Shown: piece after piece, positions 44,801 to 55,622 of the stretch
Numbering within the stretch: the stretch's first letter is position 1
Layout: each line of letters opens with the position of its first letter
DNA from: Alitta virens
Taxonomy: Eukaryota; Annelida; Polychaeta; Phyllodocida; Nereididae
Assembly (NCBI GenBank): GCA_932294295.1
Contig: OW028577.1
Location: forward strand, 3,376,001-3,440,000
DNA length: 64,000 bases
Reading direction: 5' to 3'
Notes under the pieces: generated by a model
What the model was told of the DNA's origin: nothing
Databases searched by the model: none
Seen by the model: the letters and a program-made list of their open reading frames with translations, nothing else
Translations under genes and position numbers: made by a program

Positions 44801-47800
44801 TCCAACCACTGGGTTCCGGGTTCAATTCCCGGTCGAGCCTATGTTGGATGGCTGTTTCATCCTTCGTCTCATTGCCATGGTCCCTACCTTTCCTAATTAG
44901 CCCATCAGGTGCAGAAATACAGGACCTAAAGCCCTTATCCACCACCACCACCATCCACGAAGGGGATATTCTCTTTGTTAAAGTGGGATTTGACATCTAA
45001 CTCGAGGATATTCAGTTAAGTTACAGTGGGATTGGACGATAAAGGTCCCAGGTACCAAGAAATATATTCACTTCATCAGAGATAATTCATTCACAAGACC
45101 TCAATTGTGTCGTAAATTTGCAAATATTGGACCCACCACAGAACAGTATGTTGGTCTTTGGCCTTATCTATTGGAAGAATCTGTTTATTGGCCGCACTGT
45201 TTAGAACACCATTTCCAAAGGCCGGTGTCCCTGAAGTACAAGAGTATGCAATACCCAGAGGCCAAAGTAGCTTGCTTTAGCCAACAAACTACGAAGCACA
45301 GGGCCCTTGAGAGCTGTCCAGTTTAAGGCTGGACAACAGACCAAGTGCTCTTAACTGTTATGTTCTGTTCAAGGTTGCATGTGTTTGTAAACAATTGCCA
45401 GCTATATAGCTGGACTGGCATGGGCCTTTTTGAAGCAATTGAACATTTGTGGGTAGACAATGATGAAATTAATCTGTTTGACCCAAAAATTTATAACAAT
45501 GATGTTTTGGATTACATAACTAGAAAATTCTTTAAAAAAAGATATCTGGCAATGGGTGGTATCAGTAAATAAGTTATTGTCAATTTGATGAAAACACTCA
45601 GCAGAAGAGCGCTCTTTTCCATTCTGCCATCACATTTGATTTTTTTTGGAAGTGTTTGCATCTGTGTTCGTAGCTAGCGGTGCACAAGTGATGTGTTTAG
45701 CTTGTTTAACTGCAGTAATACTCCATAGTTACAAGTTCAATTATGCCTGAAACCTTAATTTATAAACTTTGGAAGTTGTAACCAAGGACTTTATCCCAAA
45801 ATTAACTAAAACTTAAGGTGAACACTGCCTAAGTTGTGCTTGAGCATTTCTGGGTCATATACAAATCAAAGCTTCTGCAAGACTACCCTGCCTGGGTCCT
45901 TGACCTAATCTTTTTCACCCACCAAAGTTAATGTTCGTAATATGTACCTGGCATTGCTACAAACCATATCTGTCATAGATATATTGTGTCATAGGTCTAG
46001 ACGCCAGATATAAAAAAGAAACATAGAGGGTCAAGGGACACCTATTTTGTCTCAATTAGGATGCTAGCATGGGTGCCCCTTATATGTCAAAAAGCATAGT
46101 GTGAAACATAGCGCGTTACACAGTATCATTTAGGTGACATGTATAGCAATCTTCTACTGTACATTCAGTTTTGTCCCAAAGCCAATTTTTTATGTATCTA
46201 GTTCTTCAAGTATGTTATTAAGGGTTTTGACACCGACACCGGCCAATTTTACTAATTTAGTGGAACAACATTCGTTCATATCGTAACCAGGATAAAATGC
46301 ACTAGATTATATCCTTAAAGGATGTCAGATGACGTACAAATATGTTTCTTTCTTAATGCCACTGCAATGAAGGCTATACCTCTCAGAATTAGTAGCAAAG
46401 CAATCTACAGCTGAATTTCCAATTACAAATTTGACACTTCACTCTGCTTTGATTTAAGGCTGGGTGTCAATTTGCAGAAGGGTGCGCGAGTACTGTAAGC
46501 TTAATAGCCGTACTTTCAGTTCAGCTAAATGTAACTATCAACAAATTAGTACCACATATTTTCATTTTTTTGTACCCTTTGGTCTGACTTCTCTCCTCAA
46601 GAAAGCTAGAGTTTACAGAACTTGTCGGGTATTTTGTTTCACTGTTGTGACTTAAGTCCCACCAAACAAACCCTTAAGTAAAAGTGAACTAAGTTAACAA
46701 AACGTCTTGGCAGCAGAGTGTGGTGATTTGGGATCCAAGTAGTCTCACTTGGGAAGTTATCTTTCTTGTTTAAGCATTCCCACGTACACAAGTCCTGCCC
46801 AATTCCAAGGTAAGACCTTTTCATGTCCCCACTCAACATTCTCCTGTCTCTGAGCGATTGTAGGTCAACAGGAAACGAGTCATGGTGGGGTATTTGGACT
46901 GGTCACTCATACTACAATTGCCGGCTGAGCTCAGCAACTCCTGAAACATTCCACTGAGCACTCAGACGTCAGGATTTATTGAAGTCAGGAATTTTGATGT
47001 CACTGTGGGAAATGAGACTGAGAGCAAAACACAGGCTTTAGAATTTTACCTACTGTGTAGCTTTTCATAGAAATAGAACATTATATTATTTTTAAGACAG
47101 TTGTACAGTTTAATATATTACTAATTACATTGGTTATTGAAATTAATATCTTGGTCATACAACCATGTATGGATGAGAGTCTCCATGTGACCTCAAGTTC
47201 AAAACGCCTTCAAATTAGAGAATTTGGTCAATGCAATATATTGAAAACTTGCACCAAATATGATGAAATAATAAATCTTTACGCACTAAAATAAGTATTT
47301 TTTATTATCATATAAATATTTATGTTATATAGGGGTACTGTTTCGTGATATAAACATTTTACTTATAATTTTGCTTTCATGTAAGCTACAGTAAAATTTA
47401 CTATTAATTTACTTTAGATGTGAATTATACTTGTTGCAAAAATATCGATACTGTAACACTAATATTCTCTTATTTAACGCTAATATTCTCTTATTTAACA
47501 GTGACACTAAATTCTGCAGATCTGTCCACTTAAATGAAATATCTGACCTACAGGTGTTCCCAGGAATATTCTGTTTTGTTTAAAGACTGAAGTGAAAGCA
47601 TACGAACAAGTGAAGAATTCCGAGGTTTTTTTGCCACCAACAGAAGAAGAACCTGTCTTACCACTTTACCCTCTCATCTGTACTGTTCTACCCCTTTTTA
47701 CCCTCATTTTTACCCTCAAGTGTCTCACCTTGTGCTTAAGCGAACGAGTCCGCTGGGGAAGATTTTGATGACTTGGTTGGGCACCGTGATGTCGTGGACG

Positions 47801-47949
47801 TAAGCGGACTTCTCGTTCGTAAAGAAGATGTCTGGTACCCAGAAGCGAGAAATCATTTGCGATGGAATTATGACAGGGTCCTCCTGCTCGGTGAAAGCGA
47901 AGCGCTCGTCCTTCCACTTCTGGCGGAAGAACACGTCTACTTGGAAGTC
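35602..47949 (-). CDS. Cys-loop ligand-gated chloride channel subunit (GlyR/GluCl-like), 3' six exons, 5' end missing
   Basis: Exons on the - strand: 47949-47729, 42658-42576, 42272-42135, 39691-39539, 37735-37515, 35817-35602. All are GT-AG with consistent phases, giving 343 aa after an unseen N-terminus. It is a plasma-membrane pentameric receptor subunit. In order: DFQVDVFFRQKW and the WVPDIFFTNEK loop; the Cys-loop C-x13-C; loop B SSYSYTTNDVTLEW; a second cysteine pair around loop C (SCADKLSTGSFPC), the hallmark of glycine and glutamate-gated chloride receptors; M1; a VPARITLG motif before M2, signature of anion selectivity; M2-M3 VTTVLTMTTQ...AIDIWYAFC; a short basic M3-M4 loop; M4 RLARIIFPIVFIAFNIVYW. 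Ligand (glycine or glutamate) cannot be assigned. Signal peptide and first strands are missing; the upstream exon must lie above 47949. Confidence 0.93.
36036..36160. repeat. Long imperfect palindrome in a channel intron
   Basis: 36036-36068 (ATGGCCAATTGTGCCACGTG...) pairs with 36131-36160 with only a few mismatches. The 60-bp centre holds a second nested inverted pair (GCATTGGTTTTT / AAAAACCATGC). CACGTG E-boxes sit in both arms. It could be a small foldback MITE; no duplication of flanking DNA was obvious. Confidence 0.75.
37515..37735 (-). CDS. Channel exon: M2, M3 and start of cytoplasmic loop
   Basis: GVTTVLTMTTQLTNSGS to RKNTVKDSTIV. The M2 pore lining has Thr/Leu/Thr spacing as in glycine receptors, then M3 and a Lys/Arg-rich loop start. 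Acceptor TTTCAG, donor GTAAGT. Confidence 0.94.
38373..38660. mobile_element. TA-flanked MITE family, copy A (left end lost)
   Basis: Shares CAAATTGAACCTAGACAAAGCTAG, TGGCTACTCAAA, AGACAGAAGCAG, the GGCTACAGCTGTCTAGAGT stretch and the ATGAAACTAACTG end with copies B-D. A TA follows the right end. It lies in the intron between the M2-M3 and M1 exons. Confidence 0.7.
39539..39691 (-). CDS. Channel exon: loop C cysteine, M1 and PAR motif
   Basis: GSFPCLKVIFHLKRQFGYYLL then the M1 helix (AYVPSLLIVILSWVSFW) and VPARITL. Acceptor ACACAG, donor GTAAAA. Confidence 0.94.
40960..41820. other. Channel intron stretch with no recognised element
   Basis: AT-rich intron DNA. The only notable piece is GGCAGATGTAATGATGAGATGATAAGG near 41757, a fragment also found in the tandem repeat at 7340 and in SINE family 2. 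Confidence 0.4.
41822..42005 (-). mobile_element. tRNA-derived SINE (family 1), full length, - orientation
   Basis: Same head, boxes A and B and body as 28868-29058. Flanked by a perfect 14-bp target duplication CATTTACCTTATGG (41808-41821 and 42006-42019). It sits about 130 bp from the loop B exon of the channel gene, in the same orientation as that gene. Confidence 0.92.
42135..42272 (-). CDS. Channel exon: loop B to first loop-C cysteine
   Basis: YSYTTNDVTLEWGKENPVEL to SVSCADKLST plus one base. The longest open frame here is in another register, so this exon shows up only by phase matching. Acceptor TTGCAG, donor GTTTGT. Confidence 0.9.
42576..42658 (-). CDS. Channel exon: Cys-loop
   Basis: Completes Arg, then MTLKLGCPMILKNFPLDYQDC and NIRFSS: the 13-residue Cys-loop with the conserved F-P-D. 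83 bp. Acceptor TTTCAG, donor GTAAGT. Confidence 0.92.
42803..42986. repeat. Tandem duplication, 93-bp unit x 2
   Basis: CACTTTAAAA-TGTCAC...CATTGAAAGACAA occurs at 42803-42895 and again from 42896, with only a few mismatches. It is intronic. A recent local duplication. Confidence 0.85.
43404..43585 (+). mobile_element. tRNA-derived SINE (family 1), box B damaged
   Basis: Head GGGCGGGGTCCTAGCTCAGAGGTAG and full body with a CA-repeat tail. About 8 bp just after box B are deleted. Perfect 14-bp target duplication AGTACATTATTTGC (43390-43403 and 43586-43599). Confidence 0.9.
44780..44953 (+). mobile_element. tRNA-derived SINE (family 1), 5'-truncated
   Basis: Begins inside box A (GGTAGCGC) and keeps box B, body and a CCA-repeat tail. 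It is flanked by TCCACGAA on both sides (44772-44779 and 44954-44961). 5' truncation with a short duplication fits LINE-type reverse transcription. Confidence 0.85.
47729..47949 (-). CDS. Channel exon: extracellular domain, loop A region
   Basis: DFQVDVFFRQKWKDERF to KIFPSGLVRLST plus two bases of Arg. FWVPDIFFTNEKSAY matches the loop A / NEK motif of inhibitory Cys-loop receptors. Acceptor CCACAG, donor GTGAGA. First exon visible in this window. Confidence 0.93.
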
Positions 47950-48079
47950 CTGTGGAAAAAGTAAAACCAAAGTTGAGTATTTAGAATACTAAATAGGTCC
48001 AACTGTACTAAAAGAATGGTACAATTTCTGACAATAGTCATATGCATCATAAAGACTTGTGAGAAAAGAATGACTACAT

Positions 48080-48290
48080 TGACTATATTGTATATATTGT
48101 ATATATACAATATATTGTATATGTTGTTTATATTGTATATATTGTTTATATTTTATATATTGTTTATATTGTATATATTGTATATATTTTATATATTGTT
48201 TATATTGTATATATTTTATATATTGTATATGTTGTTTATATTGTATATATTGTTTATATTGTATATATTGTAGATATTGTTTTCTTTATT
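48080..48290. repeat. AT-rich minisatellite, TATATTGTWTATATTKT type
   Basis: About 210 bp of 9-10 bp units such as TATATTGTT / TATATTGTA / TATATTTTA in irregular order, in an intron just upstream of the loop A exon. The open frame through it encodes only Tyr/Ile/Leu/Phe repeats. Confidence 0.85.
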
Positions 48291-48319
48291 GTCTGAATGT
48301 TGCTGGTCGGAAGATTATA

Positions 48320-48599
48320 CAGTTAGCTTCATTGAAAACGGCCTGTCAAATTGAAACTAGACAAAGCTGTCATTATTGGCTACTCAAAATCGGATCTAAA
48401 AGTGCATATTTATGATATATTAGATTAATTTCTTACATTTACCAAGGTTTATATTTATCTGGTGATAGATGTAAGCCGATTATTAGCTATGGGAGTGGAC
48501 AGAAGCAGCTAGCTTTAGCATGTTTAGACCACAGCCAGGTACAGGTCGCTACAGACAGCTAGAGTTGACCGTATTTTATGAAACTAACTATGCTGCAGT
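48320..48599. mobile_element. TA-flanked MITE family, copy B
   Basis: Starts CAGTTAGCTTCATTGAAAACGG after TA and ends in TTTTATGAAACTAACT. Interior shared with copies A, C and D (AATTGAAACTAGACAAAGCT, GACAGAAGCAGCTAGC, GACAGCTAGAGTTGACC). No coding capacity. Confidence 0.75.
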
Positions 48600-49189
48600 A
48601 TGGACGCGTATCATGCGAATGACATCCAGCTGAAATTCCTGAAGAGTGGTGGGAATCGGACCTGGGCCCATCAGGGCATCCAGCTGCCTACAAAAGACCA
48701 CTTAGAAAATACAATTGCTATTATATTGTTACAGGATTACAGACCTCCCAACTGAACCATTTAATCTCTAAAAGATTATCAAAAAGCACCCAAGATTCAC
48801 CAACACTATTGAACATAATGCAATTGACAATTCCACCAACGAGCCCCCATGGTGGCTGACTTCCATTCAGAAAAGGTCATTGTCACTTGACCTAAGAATA
48901 GATTGTCTCTCTGTCTTCCCATTTGTGGCAGGAACATCAAAGCATCTTGGTTGACCTAGCAACCTCTATGCCATTTGCTTCAGCAGCTGCATCTGGCATC
49001 AATGACAATGTGGGTATTTATCGGCAAACAGCAGGTGTTTTGGCACCCACTCTCACGAAACAGTATAAAAAAAGCTTATAAAACTACATGCCTGGAAATG
49101 GAGGGGTGTTACTTTTCACTCCCAGAAATAACAGAGTATGTTAATTCACAGACTTAGCGGGGACAAATAAAAGACCTCCCCAAGGAATG

Positions 49190-49390
49190 GCGTGGTCTTA
49201 TTGTCTCTTCATTACATCTGCCTCTGACAGATGCCATGTAAGAGTAAGATAACCAACCTTAAGACCAGTAGGGCGTGGAGAGTACAATGCACTAGTCAAT
49301 TGCCACATTTTACCACACCATTTCTGTCTAATTTAGTAGGGATTCGAACCCACAGCACGTGGATTAGCAGACGAACACTTTACCCTGTTG
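49190..49390 (-). mobile_element. tRNA-derived SINE-like element, diverged
   Basis: Read on -, it starts with a tRNA-like head (about 49390-49325) ending in a perfect box B GGGTTCGAATCCC. A body follows that contains CAGAGGCAGATGTAATGAAGAGACAATAAG, the motif seen in many places in the window. Box A is recognisable only loosely. Confidence 0.45.
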
Positions 49391-50930
49391 GTTTTGTCAT
49401 TAATAAAAGCTGTCTGGGTAACCATTAGTGTGCTATGGCAAGATTACACTTAACTTAGTTTTTATGCCATTGAATACAAACTGTCACATCGGCAATATCT
49501 CCTGCATTGCAAAAATGTCCACCACTGCATTATTCATAATGTGTCGAAATGCAGTGTCAAAAGGCATTTGACGGCAGAGATTTTTTTCTATTATGCAAAG
49601 GCTATGGAATGTCACTCCACTTAATGAGTGGCTGTTTGCTCCTGTACATGTTGATATAGCTCATTATTGCCAGGACGACAGGCGGTCAATAGGTGTGACT
49701 GTCTGTGACATCAATAAATCATGCTGGTCACTCAGGCAAACTGGCTGTTTGCATCTCTGTGGCGGCCACACCCTAAGGCAATGTACAGTGCATGGAACCA
49801 CCAAATTCCACCTCGCTTATAAGACCACCAGCTTTGGATCCATCCACAGTAGCTACAGTATTATACCTCGCTATTAGGATCACTTCGCAATTAAAATCCA
49901 CCACCACCACCACTTTTCACTGAGCAGCCCTGAATGCAACAAGACATAAGTGTTTTTTCTACTCTTAGAATTCTTTTTGCTTTATTAACCTATTGAATAA
50001 ATACAACTTCCTCAGGGAAATAACAGATATCTATAGAATGATAAGATGTTAAATACACATTAAAATGCCTTAAATATACTGCTGCTAGGATACACTTTGT
50101 TCATCCAATCACAGTGAAGGGCGGGAACTTTCCCAGCCAATAGAATTGCAGTATTATGTCATAGCCACCTGGTGGAAATAACATCTTCCGTGAAAATACA
50201 CTATTCTTGGACCAAGGATTTTATTCTGTTCTTGTATTGTATTTCACTATTAAGACCAAGCACCACTATAACCAATTTCATAGACTTGGAAACACAACTC
50301 CAGAGGACGTCATGTGATTCTATTGCATAGTGAATGCAAAGAGGTTTCTGGATCCGTTATCCAAGTCAGCCGTCAATGACAGCTGTGTGGCCAAGTGGCC
50401 AAGTGGCTTTGGCAGTGACTAAGGGTACATAATTCTAGACATGACCAGATGCTAGCAGTCAGATGTGCCATCGAAGCACTTCGGAGTCACGTTTGGGGCT
50501 AATAAGTACATGAGTTTGAGCCATGCTTATTTATCTATTTATGATACATCTTTGCTCCTGTCTAATTTTGTCAGCTCGCAATCTACCAAAACTCACGTGG
50601 ACTATATTTACGTTATCGCTACGCACACGCAACATATTACCGGTGGCACAAAATAGTCCTATGTTCACCGCTCTAGATTGCTTTGGAGAGAGCGTATAAT
50701 ACCTAATTTCGGCAGTTTTGTATTCCTAGTATAATATTGAGCAAGTCAAAAGTAGCGGGGTTAGTTGTGTGCGATCACTGGTGCACAATGAGTTTCCAGG
50801 GACCCTTGGGGGCGAGAGTCCTGGCCAGAGACAGTCTTTGCTCACTCAGGGTGCCTGATAGAGGCAGACATTGTGCCAGGTTAAACAAACCATTACCTCT
50901 CAAATTCTGCTTAAAGTCTGTTACACATGT

Positions 50931-51013
50931 ATGCTATGCTATGCTATGCCATGCTATGCTATGCTATGCTATGCTATGCTATGCTATGCTATGCTATGCT
51001 ATGCTATGCTATG
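50931..51013. repeat. Pentanucleotide microsatellite (ATGCT)n
   Basis: Sixteen or so units of ATGCT with one ATGCC variant. The open frames through it (Met-Leu-Cys-Tyr-Ala repeats) are by-products. Confidence 0.95.
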
Positions 51014-51924
51014 TCACAGCTCTTCTTGCACTATCACAAGAAGCCAATCTAATCTTACTCTATACAAGTTTGTGTCATTTCCTTGAGAAACCAATTTCAT
51101 GGAGGCAAGAATTTCATGCCAAAACTGGACAGGCGTAAAATACCTAAATATCCTTACTGGAGGACCTCTTATAAATCAGTCCCTTTCTGATACCCTTATC
51201 CTGTCACCTTGGAGAATATCTTCTCCTAGCAAAAGAAAAATCAATGGAGACCAATCTGATGTACCCATGTAGTTTACCCTAGGGAGTTCGAGTATCTGTC
51301 TTGTCACATGAGATGACTAAATTAAGGAAATGAAGTGGAAAAGAAGTGGGGGAAATGAGTAAAGTAACAAAGTTGCTTAAGTGCAGATACATACACCGTC
51401 TATTCTTGATTATAAGCCCGGGGCCTTTATCGTTTTAGATCGAGCGCGCCCTGAAATGATCCATAGTTTGGCACTGGTCTTTACATGAGCCTGGTGTATA
51501 TTTTAGATCCGCCTTGTAATCAAGACGTAATGGCTCTTGTAGCATGATGAGCAGCATTATGATAGGCTTGTTAGTATGCATAGAGCCCTCATGCCAAATT
51601 AAGCTCCATGCATGTTGTAAGTAGGAGGAGCACCAGTTTTGTTGTCTGGGGGAGACCATATCTTGGTGATCTGTCTATAGACATTGTTACAGTAGAAGGC
51701 ATTCTTTACACTTATCGCTGCTTATTTAAGAATAGTGGAATCTGCCTGAGTACCACTTTGTTATTGAAGAGCAATAAAGGGCCTGACTGTGTTCTTTTCA
51801 TTGTATTTTATTCAAAAAGGAGGGCCACTTGGCCACATCATATTCAACATCCCATATTGCATAACTAATGTTAATTGGGGTATAGTGTTCTCTTTCTGAT
51901 ATTTTTATGTCATTGTTTGGCCTC

Positions 51925-52212
51925 ATGGCAAGGGTGGTAACACTTGCGGGTGAAGACCTCAAACCCCAGTGGCCAACACAGGGCTCTGCGCAATGCACAC
52001 TATAGTTATGCCTGTCTAGCTGTCCCATACCCAGCACAGATGTAAATTTAAATGACCTTACCCATAAACTAGTCCTTAAACATCAATACACCTAATTTAA
52101 CTGAAATGCAATTCATTCTATTAGTAAGATAGTCTCCAGTGGCCAACACAGGGCTCTGCGCAATGCACACTCCAGTTATGCCTGTCTAGCTCTCCCACAC
52201 ATAGCACAGATG
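51925..52212 (+). repeat. Dispersed repeat, two adjacent copies
   Basis: CCAGTGGCCAACACAGGGCTCTGCGCAATGCACACT...GTTATGCCTGTCTAGC occurs at about 51965-52025 and 52137-52195. A third copy lies on the other strand at 57110-57205, and a weaker one near 39785-39860. The first copy extends leftward with GGTGAAGACCTCAAACCCC. Nature unknown. Confidence 0.65.
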
Positions 52213-53227
52213 TGAATAGCATTAGTGGTTAATCTTGTAACATTTGTTAAACAAAATACAACTAAATAGCTGTAAATGTTAACTGCCACAACAGTAAGAC
52301 CGTTTCTACTTTTTTTGAAGAGTTGAAATCATCTGCTTGAACATGGTGAAGTTCTGTTGTTCTGCTTTACATGTGGTCATCTCTAAGACCAAGATCTGCA
52401 GACAGCCTGTGGTCAGGGCAGACATACAAACATATATATGCGAACATTATGCACTGCAATACACACAACAACAGCTTATTAACATTCATGTGGTGTCCAT
52501 ATCATGTGCAGATCTAACACATACTGCTTATGTGTGCATGTGGTGTAGATGGCATGGTGTACCACAATGTGCAAGGATGGCACCTGCACTATTGTGTATC
52601 TGTTGTGTATGCTATCATGTTGGCTGGCGAGTACCCACAATAGGCCAATGATCCAAGTCTAGCTATATGAGTGGAACATCACTACTAAGATTACCTTTAG
52701 TGTGTACTGGTCTTATTGTTGACGTGGTCTTAATGACACAATAGTAGTGGTGTCAGTCTTACACCCTGTAGTACACCTTAACGAGGTTACTTTGTTATAT
52801 GCAGCCAAGCATCATTCAAGCAAAGCATTATTCCTTATGACAATACACAATAGTTTCCCGCACCTCTAGTATGAGGCTGACAACAATAAGAATACCAACA
52901 ATAATTTCGCATTACTTTATCTGTGAAGAGCAGGCAAAGAGGCTGTCTATTGTGGCATCTGAAACTTATCATTGTCATCTGAGGCAGCGAGTTATCTCAC
53001 GTGAGTGATACCATGCCAGCATTGAGAGAAACTGGTTTATGAAAGAAGTGGTTTTGGGGAGAACTGGTTTATGGAGATAGAGTTCTTTGAAAGCAAAATG
53101 AAGGAGCTTGTATGTTATGAGAAGTTATATTGCCATCTTGTTTACTGATATTTGTCATGTATGGAAAATAGACAATTATGTATTGCAATGAAATGTCATT
53201 CTCTCCTTTTCCTTAAATTAAACTATC

Positions 53228-53228
<1 letters not shown>

Positions 53229-53263
<35 letters not shown>

Positions 53264-53348
53264 CTATGTATGTATGTATGTATGTATGTATTTATGTATG
53301 TATTTATGTATGTGTGTATGTGTGTATGTATGTATGTATGTATGTATG

Positions 53349-53381
<33 letters not shown>

Positions 53382-53430
53382 CTACCTATCTATCTATCTA
53401 ACTATCTAACTATCTATCTATCTATCTATT
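53229..53430. repeat. Compound tetranucleotide microsatellite (AATC)n(GTAT)n(CTAT)n
   Basis: Three successive tetranucleotide blocks sharing one register: AATC at 53229-53263, GTAT to about 53350, CTAT to about 53429. Confidence 0.95.
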
Positions 53431-55261
53431 TGATAGCTAATGCTTGAACAGAAATGAAGGAAACCAACAAAATTCCATGAGTAAAACCCTCGTAGCAAGT
53501 AGCACCATCTTGGGTGCAGCAAAAACCCAACCCATCACCTGTGTCTTTTCTACAAGTAGATATCCACTGAATTATTGGCCAATATATCTTTCTTATGGGC
53601 CCCAATTAGCTGCTGTAGCGGACAGAAATGGCTGAATCTGAGAGATGTTATTTGCCTCTCTCATCATAAACACATGTAATGGCTAAGACGCTTATTCCTG
53701 TGTGGGGGAAGACCGGTTGAGGCTAATAAAGCACAGAGAGGTCAAGTGCATATTAATACTGGGGTGGGTACACATTGGCCTGATTGTTATCAAAGAAATG
53801 CCGTGGTTTAGTGGTCAAGGTGCTTCCATGCAAACTGCAAAGTTGTGGAGAACTACGCTACGATAACCAATTTTGAACCCAAGTATCCAGCTGTACACCA
53901 AGGGTGCTCTAATTACTGGCAAAGTTCTACTGAATTGAAGGCCTATTTCTGATCAGTGAATATAATTCTTTCTTGATATATAGGGTTTGTGGGCTTTTTT
54001 TTTTTTTTTTTACTCTTTAAGCCATTATAGCCGTAGTTACTTAGTTTCATCAATAATCCTTTCAGAGAAAATAATGATATGGTCAGATTTAAAGTGATGC
54101 TACACACGATCATGGACAACATGTTGACATGTCATACATTAAATTTGATCATCCAAAATGTTCAATAGTGTGTAATGAGTTTGATGCATGACAAACGAAG
54201 ATTGAATTGTATATGTATGTATGTAGTCCTTCTTGAATTATTAATTGAAATAATGCATTGTTCCAGGTCTTGGTAATTGATAATTTATTATATTGTACAC
54301 TGTACAAGTAGAAATTTAGGGATTTGTCGCCAAGAGCAATACAATGAAATCGTATAATTGACTAATGATAGTCAAACATGATACTCTTAGATATTCAATC
54401 AATCATTAGTCAGGAATGTGATATTCACTGTGCAATATACATGGGTACTTGAGTCATTAGTTTTGAATGCAACGATTAAAACTTACTTAAAATGCTACCT
54501 CCCTCCATATATCACCTGCCAAATTCATCTTTCAGTTGAAGTGCACTAACTTTGCATCCTGGAAGCTGCAGCAGCAACCACGTCATTGTTCTGGGTGACC
54601 TCACCTACTCCTCATCAATTGTGCAGTGTCCTGTAGTTAGTAGTGACATCATCGTTATGAACTTCTGTGTAAGCCTTCTTCAAAGGAGCAGTGATGTGAA
54701 CATTTCGTGCCGCATGCATTTGTAAATGCCATTAGCCTTGGGGACTCCATTATATTGCTTTGGAGCACCATCATTTTGACATCATCTTGGTAAATGGTAT
54801 ACTTGTGAGGTTGTGAAGTGAGGCACTTTAACTTTGATCAAGGTAACACCTAGTTTATGAGTTACTGCATCACAACTTGTGCATTGTCCTTGGGGACAAG
54901 TATTTTGCTGAACATGCAGTGACATCAGATTTTTTTCTTTTCCTCTTCTGTTGGCAGTTTACAATGTCAGGGAAATCCAAGAACTCCAGACCTTGGGTTC
55001 GAGTTATCAAACACAATTGTAACTTTGGTCCAGTGAACATCTTGTGTGTATGAGCTATCATAAGTGGTCACAAATTGTATAATTCACCTGGAAACCTGAA
55101 TTCGGCTGAGCAGGGGCCTCAGTTCTTTGGGCAAATGCCTATTGTAGGTATGTCGGTGACATGTATGCTCATGTTTGTGATACGTATGCTTGTGTGAATG
55201 TGCTCAGTGTGTATGATATTTTTCTGTATTTGAAATGCACAACGAATTCCAACATTTAAAA

Positions 55262-55490
55262 ATCAATCGATCAATAAATCAATCAATCTATCTATCTATC
55301 CATCTATCTATCTATCTATTTATCTATTTATCTATCTATTGTTGTGTTAAGTTAACGTTGCTTAGTTGTAGATAATCTTCAAGAACCTGTAGTGTCAAAG
55401 TGAAGTGTTTAGCAAGCCTCTAACCTAGCTTGGCTTGCGGAAGTCTTCATTAATATTATCATAAATTGCCATCAATCGTTATCATCATCA
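55262..55490. repeat. CTAT microsatellite with a conserved 130-bp companion, copy 1
   Basis: (AATC)(CTAT)n at 55262-55340 is followed by GTGTTAAGTTAAC...GTTGTAGATAATCTTCAAGAACC...GCGGAAGTCTTCAT. This companion is shared with 63852-63985, so the microsatellite is the edge of a dispersed repeat. Confidence 0.75.
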
Positions 55491-55540
55491 TCATCGTAAT
55501 TATTATCATATAGAACGTTATCCTGTGCTTTCAGTAGTAG

Positions 55541-55622
55541 CATGGAGTCTCTAGTGACTCCATGGTAGTAGTAAACAGAAGTAAGAAATGGCAATGATCT
55601 AGTACCCATTATTCCTTGAGGA
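55541..55622. repeat. Short repeat with ATGGAGTC hairpin, copy 1
   Basis: CATGGAGTCTCTAGTGACTCCATG forms a hairpin, followed after about 50 bp by ATTATTCCTTGAGG. The same arrangement occurs at 59834-59912. Confidence 0.55.

Noticed and set aside
48016..48273. 85-codon Tyr/Ile/Leu/Phe frame that resembles a membrane protein
   Set aside because: Direct translation of the TATATTGTT minisatellite.
50737..51138. 133-codon open frame
   Set aside because: Its centre is the (ATGCT)n microsatellite, whose unit length keeps frames open. No similarity elsewhere in it.
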